A DNA stretch of 35,202 bases from an uncultured Eubacterium sp. (GTDB taxonomy: Bacteria > Bacillota > Clostridia > Lachnospirales > Lachnospiraceae). The DNA lies in contig CALZFR010000003.1 of NCBI GenBank assembly GCA_945648485.1, forward strand, positions 1 to 35,202, given 5' to 3'. The translations under genes were made by a program, and so were the position numbers. Under the pieces are notes generated by a model that made no database searches, had not been told where the DNA came from, and saw only the letters and a program-made list of their open reading frames with translations. Shown piece by piece: positions 1 to 8,674 of this stretch (the stretch's first letter is position 1; each line of letters starts with the position of its first letter).

Positions 1-2
1 AA

Positions 3-42
3 TATCGGAAAAAGCTATGAAAAACTTTAGCTTTTTCCGATA
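3..42 (-). terminator. Perfect 14-bp inverted repeat downstream of motE
   Basis: Bases 3-16 and 29-42 are a perfect 14-bp inverted repeat with a 12-base loop, starting 38 bases after the motE stop. Read on the minus strand it could form a strong hairpin, but the window ends before any T-tract can be seen (only TT follows the stem). The same bases also contain a TAAA, 16 bases, TCCGATAT arrangement that resembles a sigma-28 promoter. It is therefore either a terminator/attenuator or a promoter for the next flagellar gene off-window. Confidence 0.4.
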
Positions 43-80
43 AAAATAACCATAAATCGTTATATAAAAATTAATTACCG

Positions 81-857
81 TCAATAATCAACTGTTGGGG
101 AAGGGAACATTATTGCAGTAAGCTTACCCGCATATATTGGGTCCATCTCCTGCATAACAGCAGCCCTCTGCTTCGGTGTCATACACAGAAGAATTCTGGT
201 GACAACATAGGCATCTCCAGTCATTTCCTCCATAATAGATGCCGCGTTCTCTGGATCCATATTAGCATAGGTAGTTGCCCAGTCCTGAACCTGCTGCGAG
301 AACTGAAGTCTCTCGCATACTTCCTTGTATATCTTGGCAGCATTATCAGGATATATTTTATCATACCATGATTTGTATTCTGATATATCAGGAGCATTCT
401 CTGCAAAAACCACCTGATTATCAAAATCCTCTTTCTGCTTCAGAAATGTTTCCTGATTTTCCTCATATACCTTCAGCCTTGCCACCTCTGCCTGAAGCTG
501 TTGAACCTGTTCTGAAGAAGTATTACCACTATTCTGATATTCAGCTACCTCTTTCTCAAGTTCCTTAATCCTCTCAATAGCCTCAGCAAGACTTTTATAC
601 TTATATCCTGTCTCCTCCATCAGTTCTTCATCACTCATCTCAGGCAGAATATTGCTTACCACAGGAACATTCTTTAAGACAGGTCGGAGCATTGTACCTA
701 TCCCACCCACGTCCATCTTAATAAGCAGTGCAAATATAACAAGCCATATTATTATAATAAGAACAGCCAGCAGAAATCCCACAAAGCCTCCGCTCTTCTC
801 ATCATCATTATCTACATCAGCGCCTAATCCGCCAGCAGACTTTTCCTTCTTAGCCAT
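81..857 (-). CDS. motE: MotE/YlxF-like flagellar protein with MgtE N-like domain
   Basis: This 258-residue protein starts with a charged cytoplasmic stretch, then one membrane helix at about residues 25-46, a coiled-coil region at about 85-150 (many E, Q and K residues), and a C-terminal MgtE intracellular N-like domain at about 200-255 with repeated helical 'M.PE.AA.I...M' and 'M.P..AA.IM' patterns. That layout is typical of the MotE/YlxF family encoded right after fliJ in Firmicutes, where B. subtilis has ylxF. MotE proteins are thought to help assemble or stabilise flagellar stator or export components. It is the last gene of the flagellar run in this window, 24 bases after fliJ. The family assignment is firm; the precise role is inferred from context. 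Confidence 0.85.
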   Translation of the reverse strand: MAKKEKSAGGLGADVDNDDEKSGGFVGFLLAVLIIIIWLVIFALLIKMDVGGIGTMLRPVLKNVPVVSNILPEMSDEELMEETGYKYKSLAEAIERIKELEKEVAEYQNSGNTSSEQVQQLQAEVARLKVYEENQETFLKQKEDFDNQVVFAENAPDISEYKSWYDKIYPDNAAKIYKEVCERLQFSQQVQDWATTYANMDPENAASIMEEMTGDAYVVTRILLCMTPKQRAAVMQEMDPIYAGKLTAIMFPSPTVDY

Positions 858-881
858 GCCAAAAGTCCCTTTCCTGTATTA

Positions 882-1337
882 TCAATCAGTATCTTTTCCT
901 TTATCATTATAAGTAAAACTTACTAATTGGTCAATTTCCTTCTTTTCCTCATTATTAAGTTCAGCCTTAAACTCTTCAAATGCTTTTTCTTTCAGTTTCT
1001 CATGAACCTTCCTGTCAGCCACAGCCTCATTAAGCTTTTCTCTGGCCTTGTCCAGATTTCTCTGGGCAGTCCTAAGCCTTACAGCCTGCTGTTTCATCAG
1101 TTCTTCCACAGCTTTAATCGAATCATTGCTTATCTTTAATCTGGCAACATCAATCTTGCCTGTTGAGTATTGCCTTATCTCATCCTGATATCCTCTTCTT
1201 CTGGCAATCAAAGCCCTCATCTTATCTTCTTCCGCCATAACTTTACTCATGGCAGCAGCAAATTCAGTCTTTGCCTGGGTTTCCAGCCGGATTTTAATAT
1301 CAAGGACATTCTGGAGACGATAAACAAATTTTGCCAT
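882..1337 (-). CDS. fliJ: Flagellar export chaperone FliJ
   Basis: The 151-residue protein is almost wholly alpha-helical coiled coil, with the N-terminus MAKFVYRLQNVLDIK typical of FliJ and a length matching the family (about 145-150). FliJ binds the FliI hexamer like the gamma subunit of F1-ATPase and links it to the export gate protein FlhA. The sequence itself has low information content, as usual for FliJ, so position carries much of the call: it lies 23 bases after fliI and just before a motE-like gene. A GGGGGATG ribosome binding site precedes the ATG. Confidence 0.9.
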   Translation of the reverse strand: MAKFVYRLQNVLDIKIRLETQAKTEFAAAMSKVMAEEDKMRALIARRRGYQDEIRQYSTGKIDVARLKISNDSIKAVEELMKQQAVRLRTAQRNLDKAREKLNEAVADRKVHEKLKEKAFEEFKAELNNEEKKEIDQLVSFTYNDKGKDTD

Positions 1338-1360
1338 CTAATGTCATCCCCCACACTCTG

Positions 1361-2686
1361 CTATTCGGATTCAGAATCGGCAAATATATTATTAAGCATT
1401 GCCATTTCTTCCTCAAATGTGAATTTTTCATCTGTCTGCTGCATAAGAAATTCATTAACAGCATCTATCTTAGAAATTGCATAATCAATATTCTTATTGC
1501 TGCCCTTCTTATAGGCTCCTATATTAATCAAATCTTCAGCTTCATTGTACGTAGCCAGGACATTCTTAAGCCGTCCAGCCACCTTCTTATGCTCTTTGGT
1601 AACAATCTGGCTCATGCATCTGGAAATACTCTGTAAAACATCAATGGCCGGATAATGATTTTTGTGTCCCAGTTTTCGTGACAGCATAATGTGTCCATCA
1701 AGAATACTTCGTGCAGTATCTGTTATAGGCTCATTAAAATCATCTCCATCTACAAGCACTGTATACAAACCTGTTATAGAACCCTTTTCCGCCATTCCGG
1801 CTCTCTCAAGCAGTTTTGGCATCTCACTGTAAACACTTGGCGGATATCCCCTGGTAACTGGTGGCTCACCAGATGCCAGTCCTATTTCTCTCTGAGCCAT
1901 AGAAAATCTGGTAAGGGAATCCATCATCAGAAGTACATCTTTACCCTGGTCACGGAAATATTCTGCAATAGCTGTGGCAGTCTTTGCAGCTTTATTTCTT
2001 ATAAGTGCCGGCTTGTCAGACGTTGCCACAACAAGAACACTTCTCTTCATTCCCTCTGGTCCTAAGTCTCTCTCTGCAAATTCCCTGACCTCACGTCCCC
2101 GCTCTCCGATAAGGGCTATTACATTAATGTCAGCCTTAGTATTACGTGCAAACATACCCATGAGTGTGCTCTTACCCACACCACTTCCTGCAAATATACC
2201 AATTCTCTGTCCCTTGCCAACTGTCAGAAGTCCATCAACAGCTTTAACGCCTAAAGGAAGGACCTCATTGATGATTACTCTGGACATAGGGTCTGGGGGA
2301 GCTGCCTCAACAGAATATTCTTCAGTAAGCCCCAGGTCTTCACCATCAACAGGATTGCCAAGACCATCAAGTGTATGTCCCAGAATCCCGAATCCAACCT
2401 TCACACCAAGAGGCTTACCTGTATTCTCCACAATACAGCCTGGACCAATTCCATCAACAGTATCAAAAGGCATCAGAAGAACCACTGACTCTCTGAACCC
2501 AACAACCTCTGCATTAACCACCTGGCTTCTGTCTGCCGAATATATTCTGCACAAATCATTAAGCTTTGCATCAGGTCCTACAGACTCAACTGTAAGTCCA
2601 ACAATCTTGGATACTTTTCCCAGCTTCTTATAAAATGTTTCCTGGGTTAATTCAAGATATTTATTAGTGTCAACAGCAAACATCAT
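1361..2686 (-). CDS. fliI: Flagellum-specific export ATPase FliI
   Basis: A 441-residue F1-beta-like ATPase. The Walker A motif GSGVGKST lies at residues 167-174, the GERGREV segment with the catalytic Glu near 205, and Walker B VLLMMD at 251-256, followed by SLTRFSMAQREI, a FliI/YscN signature. It energises and orders export of rod, hook and filament subunits through the type III flagellar secretion gate. FliH (stator-like) is encoded 50 bases upstream and FliJ (stalk-like) 23 bases downstream, so the whole ATPase complex is encoded together. Length is normal for the family. The start at MMFAVDTNK has a G-rich site (AGGGGGC) just upstream. Confidence 0.97.
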   Translation of the reverse strand: MMFAVDTNKYLELTQETFYKKLGKVSKIVGLTVESVGPDAKLNDLCRIYSADRSQVVNAEVVGFRESVVLLMPFDTVDGIGPGCIVENTGKPLGVKVGFGILGHTLDGLGNPVDGEDLGLTEEYSVEAAPPDPMSRVIINEVLPLGVKAVDGLLTVGKGQRIGIFAGSGVGKSTLMGMFARNTKADINVIALIGERGREVREFAERDLGPEGMKRSVLVVATSDKPALIRNKAAKTATAIAEYFRDQGKDVLLMMDSLTRFSMAQREIGLASGEPPVTRGYPPSVYSEMPKLLERAGMAEKGSITGLYTVLVDGDDFNEPITDTARSILDGHIMLSRKLGHKNHYPAIDVLQSISRCMSQIVTKEHKKVAGRLKNVLATYNEAEDLINIGAYKKGSNKNIDYAISKIDAVNEFLMQQTDEKFTFEEEMAMLNNIFADSESE

Positions 2687-2736
2687 AAGCCCCCTTATTG
2701 CCAGAAAATCTTCATATCATTCACTTAATAATTTAA

Positions 2737-3567
2737 TTAATTCATGCAGCTTAATTCTCTGATTCTTTTAATCAGATTATCAAGTTCTACATCAAGACTG
2801 CAGTTAAACACAGCACCATCTGACTCGATTACACACTGGTTCTGTGATAAAGACTGATCCTCAACAACATCAATATCAATATCCTTATTGACCCTGCAGC
2901 TGATTTTACCCTGATTAGACGAGACATAATCAAAATCGTCTGGTGAAACCCTAATTACATAATCCTGGTTCTTATCAGCTTCTGATAAACACCTGCTGAT
3001 AAGATGCATTATTATGTCATGATTATCCAGTGCCTCCGAAGAAATAACTGATTTAAACACCTCGGTAATAACCTGAACCAGCTCCGGTTCTACATTATTC
3101 TTCTTTTCAATATATTCAGATTCAAGCTGTTTAAACCGGCTCTGGTACTGGTTTTCCAGCTCATTTATATGAGTCTGGAGTTCCTGGTCTGCCTGGTTTA
3201 ATCCATCCTGATATCCCTGCTGTCTTGCCTGATTGAAAGATTCTTCAACCTGCTCATTGGCATCATTAATTATACTTTCAGCCTGTCTGTTTGCCTCTTC
3301 AATAATCTTTCCGGCTTCCTCTCTTGCATTCTGGAGAATTTCCTGGTTCTGGGCCGGATCAGAAACCTGTCCTGCATCTTCCTCCGAATCAGAAATCAGC
3401 TCTTCCACCACTTCTGCTGTCAAGCCATTGACAAACCCATCAGGGTCAGCCTTCTGTTTATCATTGGCATCCATGATATTCTGTAATTTTGTTTTAATAA
3501 GCTCATTATAATCAATAATCCGTTCCTCTTTACTGATTGCCGAGCCTCTTTTAAGCAGATTAGACAA
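2737..3567 (-). CDS. fliH: Flagellar assembly protein FliH
   Basis: A 276-residue acidic, Gln/Glu-rich protein. Residues about 90-180 form a long helix with repeated 'A..II..A' and 'GYQDGLNQA' patterns typical of FliH/YscL/V-ATPase E-type stators, and the C-terminal third resembles the globular FliH domain that binds the N-terminus of FliI. FliH controls FliI activity and anchors it near the C-ring. The start codon overlaps the end of fliG by 8 bases, suggesting coupled translation. The sequence is divergent, as is usual for this family, so the call rests on helix pattern plus its place between fliG and fliI. Confidence 0.88.
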   Translation of the reverse strand: MSNLLKRGSAISKEERIIDYNELIKTKLQNIMDANDKQKADPDGFVNGLTAEVVEELISDSEEDAGQVSDPAQNQEILQNAREEAGKIIEEANRQAESIINDANEQVEESFNQARQQGYQDGLNQADQELQTHINELENQYQSRFKQLESEYIEKKNNVEPELVQVITEVFKSVISSEALDNHDIIMHLISRCLSEADKNQDYVIRVSPDDFDYVSSNQGKISCRVNKDIDIDVVEDQSLSQNQCVIESDGAVFNCSLDVELDNLIKRIRELSCMN

Positions 3568-4585
3568 TTATTTCGTCACCTCCGCCTCTTGCAATAACAA
3601 TTTCAGCTGAATCTTCCAGCTTTCTTATGATATTAACAATCTTCTGCTGTGCTTCTTCAACATCCTTCATACGAACAGGTCCCATGAATTCCATATCTTC
3701 CTTAATCATTACAGCAAGACGGCTTGAAAGATTATTAAGGATAATATTCTGAACCTCTTCTGTGGCACCCTTAAGGGCAAGGGCAAGGTCACTGTTATCA
3801 ACATCACGAAGCACTCTCTGGATTGCTCTGTCATCAAGAGAAAGAATATCCTCGAATACGAACATCTTCTTCCTGATTTCATCAGCAAGTTCTGGCTCTT
3901 CAACTTCCAGAGTCTCCATAATATGCTTCTCTGTTCCTCTGTCTACAGAATTCAGAATACTTACAATCGCATCTACACCACCCACAATAGTGTAATCCTG
4001 GTTAACAAGAGATGAAAGCTTACGTTCCAGCACCTTCTCAACCTGTTTGATTACATCTGGAGATGTTCTGTCCATCTGTGCTATTCTCTTGGCAACATCA
4101 GCCTGCTTCTCAGGTGGAAGTGATGATATAACAAGTGATGACTGGGATGGAGGAAGATACGACAAAATAAGAGCAATCGTCTGTGGATGCTCATCCTGAA
4201 TAAAGTTAAGAAGCTGGCTTGGGTCTGTCTTTCTGATAAACTCAAACGGTCTTACCTGAAGGCTGGCAGTTAATTTTCCAATAACAGTCTTTGCCTTCTC
4301 CTCTCCCAGAGCCTTTTCCAGAAGTTCCTTTGCATATCCAATACCACCTTCAGCAATATACTGCTGTGCGAGACATATCTCATAAAACTCATTGAGAACC
4401 ATCTCTTTTGTCTGTGGAGATACACTGCTTGTGTTAGCAATCTCCAGTGTAAGCTGCTCAATCTCTTCTTCCTTCAAATGTTTGAATATCTGGGCAGATT
4501 TCTCTGGTCCCAAAGCAATTAATAAAGTAGCAGCTTTTTCAACCCCATCCATCTCCTTGTCAGAGGATGCCATCTGTCTAGCCAT
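3560..4585 (-). CDS. fliG: Flagellar motor switch protein FliG
   Basis: A 341-residue FliG of normal length. The N-terminal domain (GVEKAATLLIALGPE...) binds the FliF tail; the middle domain has the conserved EHPQTIALILSYLPP segment; the C-terminal domain contains the charged torque helix region around LSSRLAVMIKEDMEFMGPVRMKDVEEAQ. FliG forms the top ring of the rotor, transmits stator force and switches rotation direction with FliM and FliN (not in this window). It follows fliF by 17 bases and overlaps fliH by 8 bases. Confidence 0.97.
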   Translation of the reverse strand: MARQMASSDKEMDGVEKAATLLIALGPEKSAQIFKHLKEEEIEQLTLEIANTSSVSPQTKEMVLNEFYEICLAQQYIAEGGIGYAKELLEKALGEEKAKTVIGKLTASLQVRPFEFIRKTDPSQLLNFIQDEHPQTIALILSYLPPSQSSLVISSLPPEKQADVAKRIAQMDRTSPDVIKQVEKVLERKLSSLVNQDYTIVGGVDAIVSILNSVDRGTEKHIMETLEVEEPELADEIRKKMFVFEDILSLDDRAIQRVLRDVDNSDLALALKGATEEVQNIILNNLSSRLAVMIKEDMEFMGPVRMKDVEEAQQKIVNIIRKLEDSAEIVIARGGGDEIIV

Positions 4586-4602
4586 ATATAATCACGCCTT
4601 TC

Positions 4603-6216
4603 TTAGTCCCATCCGTCATTAAGCCAGTTGCGTAAAAGAAGCGCAACTGCCTCCGGATTCTCATCAACAAATTTTTCAATAGCTTTTCTCGTTTCAGATT
4701 TCTCCTGAACATCAATCTCTTCAACTGAAGGCTGCTTTTCTCTTGTAGTAGCAAGCATCTCCTCAACAGACAGTTCAGGCTCCTTCTCGCTTACAGTAAG
4801 CGGAACTGCACTTCTTATAACAACTAATGCCAGAAGTCCCAATATTACAAGGGCAAGGGCAATCTGAAGCCAGAATGTTACATTGCTTAATATATTTCCT
4901 GTAGGCTTATCCTGGAAATATGGACGCTGGTATGCAATTACAGAAATATTAGCTGTTGAAATTCCTGTACCTCTTGATATATTATCAATAACTCCCTGAT
5001 CCACTTCAAGGGTAGTTGTTTCACCATTCTGGGCCTTAAACTCATCCCAGCTTACATTATCCAGATATCCCAGCTTCTGGCACTCTTCTTCTGAATATAT
5101 CATATTCTTAATAAATGTAACCGCAATACTTGAAGAATCCCTGACGATTTCACCTGGTTCTTTAACTGTTGTAGTTACAATAGAGTTAGGCAGATATGAG
5201 TATTTCTCCACCTCATATGTAGAAGTGCTTCCATTGCCTGTATTAATATTATACGTAGTATCGTCATTATTAGAGGTTGTTCCTGGTGTACCACTGGCAC
5301 CGGAAGTTCCCTCGGATACCTCATGGTATGATTCACCAAATATGGCCTGTTCACCGCCCTGGGTTGAATACTCTGTAGCAATTGTAGTTACTGCATCCCA
5401 GTCCATATCCATATTAAGCGTAAAATACGCATCATCATACAATCCAGTAGCAAGCCATCCATCTTTAATGCTGTTCTTTATTGTGGCTTCAATTTCATTC
5501 TTATACTTCATCTTACCACTGTAGCTTACACCTGAACTATTGGAAGCATTACTTGGTCCGGAAAACAGTGTATTACCACTTGTATCTACAATTGTAACAC
5601 TATTCGTCGTACTGTTTCCCACTGCATTGGCAAGAAAAACAGCAATAGACTCTGCAGCATCACTATTCATAGCCCTGGTTGTATCAAGAACCACGCTCAC
5701 GGAATTCTCAGATGTAGTTGCATAGAAGGATGATGTGGTATCATTAAGCTTAACAGTTACAGAAGCACTCTTGATGCCATCCATACTCTCCAGATCATCC
5801 TTAAACTTATTCTCAAGATAATGGGCATGCATCTTAGTTCTGTCCGATTCAGTAGTTGTGAAACTTGTATTCATTGAATCCTCAAATGAATATCCTGCTG
5901 GCCTTATATCTTCAGATGCTATAAGCATCTTTGAATTAGTCAAATCACTCTTCTTTACTTTTACAGTAAGTGAGCCGTCATCTACCACATAAGGGATATT
6001 ATTGCTGGTAAGCAGTGATGTAACACTGTTCATCTCCTTATAATCCTCACAGGTTGTCAGTACATTATATACCGGTCTTGAAGCCACAAAGGCGATAATA
6101 CCAACAGCAATAAGGACAGCAGCCACAGAGCTGACAATTACAACTCTCTGCTTGGCAGTCCATCCCTTCCATATATCTATTATTCTGTTAATAACTGCTC
6201 TAAAACGCTCAGCCAT
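4603..6216 (-). CDS. fliF: Flagellar MS-ring protein FliF
   Basis: A 537-residue protein with two membrane helices, at about residues 25-46 and 450-471, flanking a large extracytoplasmic region made of ring-building motifs (including SRPVYNVLTTCEDYKEM and a YscJ/FliF-like segment with LENKFKDDLESMDGIKSA) and a Ser/Thr/Gly-rich linker near residues 300-335. The cytoplasmic tail ends with EAVALLLRNWLNDGWD, the conserved FliG-binding motif. FliF builds the MS ring, the first structure assembled in the basal body and the housing of the export gate. Gap to fliE is 20 bases and to fliG 17 bases. Confidence 0.97.
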   Translation of the reverse strand: MAERFRAVINRIIDIWKGWTAKQRVVIVSSVAAVLIAVGIIAFVASRPVYNVLTTCEDYKEMNSVTSLLTSNNIPYVVDDGSLTVKVKKSDLTNSKMLIASEDIRPAGYSFEDSMNTSFTTTESDRTKMHAHYLENKFKDDLESMDGIKSASVTVKLNDTTSSFYATTSENSVSVVLDTTRAMNSDAAESIAVFLANAVGNSTTNSVTIVDTSGNTLFSGPSNASNSSGVSYSGKMKYKNEIEATIKNSIKDGWLATGLYDDAYFTLNMDMDWDAVTTIATEYSTQGGEQAIFGESYHEVSEGTSGASGTPGTTSNNDDTTYNINTGNGSTSTYEVEKYSYLPNSIVTTTVKEPGEIVRDSSSIAVTFIKNMIYSEEECQKLGYLDNVSWDEFKAQNGETTTLEVDQGVIDNISRGTGISTANISVIAYQRPYFQDKPTGNILSNVTFWLQIALALVILGLLALVVIRSAVPLTVSEKEPELSVEEMLATTREKQPSVEEIDVQEKSETRKAIEKFVDENPEAVALLLRNWLNDGWD

Positions 6217-6236
6217 TGTTATGTAAACTCCTTAAA

Positions 6237-6575
6237 TTAAATCTGCATGTTCATAATCTGATTATACGCTTCAAGTGCTTTGTCTCTTACAGCTACAGTA
6301 AATTCCAATGCAATATTAGCCTGTTGCTGGTATACCCCAAGCTCATGTGTGTTAGTCAGATTACCCAGGGCAAAATCAATCTCAGCCTGCTGTGCCTGCT
6401 GTATATAATCATTAGTGCTGGAAAGAAGCCCTGACACTGAATTAAATACTGAGTCAAATGTCTTATCCCCATCTGTTCCATCTGGGACATTAAGTGTAGC
6501 TGACTGCTTCATGGCATCAGTAACCTTATTAATATAATCTGCTCCCAGAGTGTTAACTGCCTGTGTAATATTCAT
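6237..6575 (-). CDS. fliE: Flagellar hook-basal body protein FliE
   Basis: A 112-residue helical protein with the C-terminal pattern 'VYQQQANIALEFTVAVRDKALEAYNQIMNMQI', the FliE hallmark of a helical domain shared with rod proteins. FliE joins the MS ring to the proximal rod and is among the first exported substrates. No signal peptide is present, as expected for export through the flagellar system. Position between flgC and fliF is the standard order in Bacillota. Length is normal (about 100-110). Confidence 0.95.
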   Translation of the reverse strand: MNITQAVNTLGADYINKVTDAMKQSATLNVPDGTDGDKTFDSVFNSVSGLLSSTNDYIQQAQQAEIDFALGNLTNTHELGVYQQQANIALEFTVAVRDKALEAYNQIMNMQI

Positions 6576-6622
6576 ACTTTACCCCATTCCTTATACTACT
6601 TATCACGATATACATGTATCAA

Positions 6623-7105
6623 TTAAACTGAACCAATAGTAAGTCCCTTCTGTGCCATGGACTTGCTGGCATTAAATGCTGATATATTAGCCTCATATGA
6701 CCTTGATGCATCAATTAAATCAGTCATCTCCTGCACAATATTAACGTTAGGATATGTTACATATCCATTCTCATCTGCATCAGGGTGTGATGGATCATAC
6801 ACAAGATTCATATCTGTGGAATCGTCCTCATAAACAGATGTAACCTTAACTCCATCTCCCAGTCTTCCTCCGCTGGCATTATGTAGAATACTTGCAAAGG
6901 AAGAACCTGCCGCACTTGCACCCTTAACGTATGTAGCAGGAGATAATGTCTTCTCTGTGAAAACTACTGCTTTTCTCACATATGGTGTGCCATCCGATGT
7001 CCTTGTTGTATTGGCGTTGGCAATATTCTCAGAAATAACATCTGTTCTTAACTGCTGTGCAGTCATACCTGATGCACTAATATTAAAAGATGTGAACATT
7101 GACAT
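6623..7105 (-). CDS. flgC: Flagellar proximal rod protein FlgC
   Basis: A 160-residue rod protein. The N-terminus contains the conserved ASGMTAQQLRTDVISENIANANT segment of the flagellar rod/hook family, and the C-terminus has the paired helix NVNIVQEMTDLIDASRSYEANISAFNASK, both characteristic of FlgC. With FlgB, FlgF and FlgG it forms the rod that passes through the cell wall. It sits 40 bases after flgB and 47 bases before fliE. Slightly longer than the 135-150 residues usual for FlgC because of the loop around residues 75-115. Confidence 0.96.
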   Translation of the reverse strand: MSMFTSFNISASGMTAQQLRTDVISENIANANTTRTSDGTPYVRKAVVFTEKTLSPATYVKGASAAGSSFASILHNASGGRLGDGVKVTSVYEDDSTDMNLVYDPSHPDADENGYVTYPNVNIVQEMTDLIDASRSYEANISAFNASKSMAQKGLTIGSV

Positions 7106-7145
7106 AATGTTTTCCTCCTTAACATCAAAAAATCAAATTAATATG

Positions 7146-7538
7146 TTACTTTATAACCGCCTTGAATCTTGAAAACTCATTATTCATACTGTCAATCAGT
7201 GCATTATAGTTAATCTGCTCTGCAGCCAGTTCAACATTCTCTGTTGAAAGATCAACATTATTACCGTCAAGTCTGTATGAAAGAGCTGTATTATCTGTAT
7301 ATGTCCTGTATGTAACTGTTGATGTATCAACACTGTTTATCTTCTGTGTAAGAGTTGCCCTTGGTCTTCCAGCCTGTTCAATGGCAGAATTAAGGTAAGT
7401 CCTAAATTCAATATCCTGTCTCTTATAATTAGGCGTGTCCACATTGGCAATATTATTGGTAAGCACCTCTTCTCTTGCCCAGCTGGCATCAGCTGCAGTC
7501 TTTAAAACGTTAACATATCCAAATATTCCTGAGCCCAT
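7146..7538 (-). CDS. flgB: Flagellar proximal rod protein FlgB
   Basis: A 130-residue rod protein with the N-terminal LTNNIANVDTPNYKRQDIEF motif of rod proteins and the C-terminal helix 'ENVELAAEQINYNALIDSMNNEFSRFKAVI' typical of FlgB. It is the first gene of the flagellar run. A GGGGGAG ribosome binding site lies a few bases before the ATG, and a sigma-28-like promoter lies about 130 bases upstream. In B. subtilis flgB is likewise the first gene of the fla/che operon directly after codY. Confidence 0.96.
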   Translation of the reverse strand: MGSGIFGYVNVLKTAADASWAREEVLTNNIANVDTPNYKRQDIEFRTYLNSAIEQAGRPRATLTQKINSVDTSTVTYRTYTDNTALSYRLDGNNVDLSTENVELAAEQINYNALIDSMNNEFSRFKAVIK

Positions 7539-7667
7539 ATAACTCCCCCATTTCTCCGTAAACTATTAATTCTTACAGTCTTAATAACAGACATTTAGTT
7601 ATATCTTACAGCAAAGTCATTAATATATATACAAAATGCACACAATAAACCTAACCTACATTATAGA

Positions 7668-7694
7668 TTATCGTCCAATAAAAATAAAGTCTTA
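7668..7694 (-). promoter_or_regulatory. Sigma-28 (SigD/FliA)-like promoter before flgB
   Basis: On the minus strand the sequence reads TAAG, then exactly 15 bases, then GACGATAA. The known SigD/FliA consensus is TAAA-N15-GCCGATAA, so 10 of 12 defined bases match at the exact spacing. It lies between the codY terminator and flgB. A TATAAT (7660-7665) overlaps the downstream side and could serve sigma-A with a poor -35. The match is seen directly; activity is inferred. Confidence 0.6.
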
Positions 7695-7734
7695 ATTTGT
7701 GAAATGTGGTGAATTATGTAAAATTATATCCAAC

Positions 7735-7778
7735 CTGCCATAAAACAAGGAAAGCCCACATACTAACGTATGCAGGCT
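7735..7778 (-). terminator. Rho-independent terminator after codY
   Basis: Bases 7753-7763 and 7768-7778 pair over 11 bp (two G-U pairs) with a 4-base loop, read on the minus strand about 34 bases after the codY stop, followed by the T-rich TTCCTTGTTTTA. It separates codY from the flagellar operon, so flgB needs its own promoter. Confidence 0.75.
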
Positions 7779-7811
7779 CCATCCCTTTATTATCCATCCT
7801 GTTATCATGCT

Positions 7812-8582
7812 CTAATCTTCCAGTTTCTTAAGTTCCTCAAAAACCTCATCATTAACTACCTTAATGTATGTACCCTTCATTCCTGAAGATCTGGATTCAA
7901 TTACCCCGGCACTCTCAAACTTACGTAAGGCATTAACAATAACAGATCTTGTTATCCCTACTCTGTCAGCAATCTTACTTGCAACAAGAATTCCCTCTGT
8001 GCCATCCAGTTCCTTGAAAATATGCTTAATAGCTTCCATTTCTGATGATGACAGAGTGCTGATTGCAGATTTCACAATCTGCTTATTTCTGACAATTTCT
8101 GCATTTTCCTCATTAACAGAGCGCATCATCTCAAGTCCCACTACGGTTGCCCCGTACTCACACAGAATAATATCGTCAATCTCATAGGAATTGTCACTCT
8201 TATATAAGAATAATGTTCCAAGGCGTTCTCCTGCAATCTCAACAGGAGCAATAAGAGCTTCAAACTTCTTAACATTATCTGTTGCGAAACCCAATGTGGC
8301 AAGATTAACATTCTCCTTGGTAGACAGTATACTTAAAAGTCTTTCATTAAGCATATTATCTACAAAACCACCTACCCTGTCATATATCAGTTCGTCAATA
8401 ACGTCAACTCCTCTAAAGAAGCCAGTTCCCAGCACTTTGCCCTTCTTGCTTATAACAAGAATATTCGATTCAAGTATACCGCTTAACACATCACAGATAT
8501 CATTAAACTCTACACGCTGCGAATGATTGTTGTGCAATAACTTGTTAATCTTTCTTGTTTTATCTAATAACTGCACGCTCAT
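7812..8582 (-). CDS. codY: Global regulator CodY
   Basis: A 256-residue protein matching CodY in length (B. subtilis 259) and layout: an N-terminal MSVQLLDKTRKINKLLH start, a GAF ligand domain (about 1-155) that in the family binds branched-chain amino acids, and a C-terminal winged helix (about 180-250) with ASKIADRVGITRSVIVNALRKFESAG as the DNA-recognition part. CodY represses nutrient-limitation genes, including amino-acid synthesis and motility in several Firmicutes, when isoleucine/leucine/valine and GTP are plentiful. A GGAGG site lies 8 bases before the ATG. Its own promoter carries a CodY-box-like site, suggesting autoregulation. It lies between topA and flgB as in the B. subtilis chromosome, but without codV-clpQ-clpY. 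Confidence 0.98.
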   Translation of the reverse strand: MSVQLLDKTRKINKLLHNNHSQRVEFNDICDVLSGILESNILVISKKGKVLGTGFFRGVDVIDELIYDRVGGFVDNMLNERLLSILSTKENVNLATLGFATDNVKKFEALIAPVEIAGERLGTLFLYKSDNSYEIDDIILCEYGATVVGLEMMRSVNEENAEIVRNKQIVKSAISTLSSSEMEAIKHIFKELDGTEGILVASKIADRVGITRSVIVNALRKFESAGVIESRSSGMKGTYIKVVNDEVFEELKKLED

Positions 8583-8644
8583 CAGAATTACCTCCGCTTC
8601 CAGTCTGCATTACAACACGAACAAACGAAATAATCTCTGATAGA

Positions 8645-8673
8645 ATATTAGCATTTTAAACAGTTTATTTCAA
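8645..8673 (-). promoter_or_regulatory. Sigma-A-like promoter of codY
   Basis: Read on the minus strand: TTGAAA (8668-8673, 5 of 6 to the -35 consensus), 17 bases, then TAATAT (8645-8650, 4 of 6). It is about 65 bases upstream of the codY ATG and starts one base from a CodY-box-like sequence. Moderate match; no start site can be proven from sequence. Confidence 0.5.
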
Positions 8674-8674
8674 T

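Noticed and set aside
1974-2633. 219-residue plus-strand ORF
   Set aside because: Antisense shadow of fliI; Pro/Ser-rich low-complexity translation.
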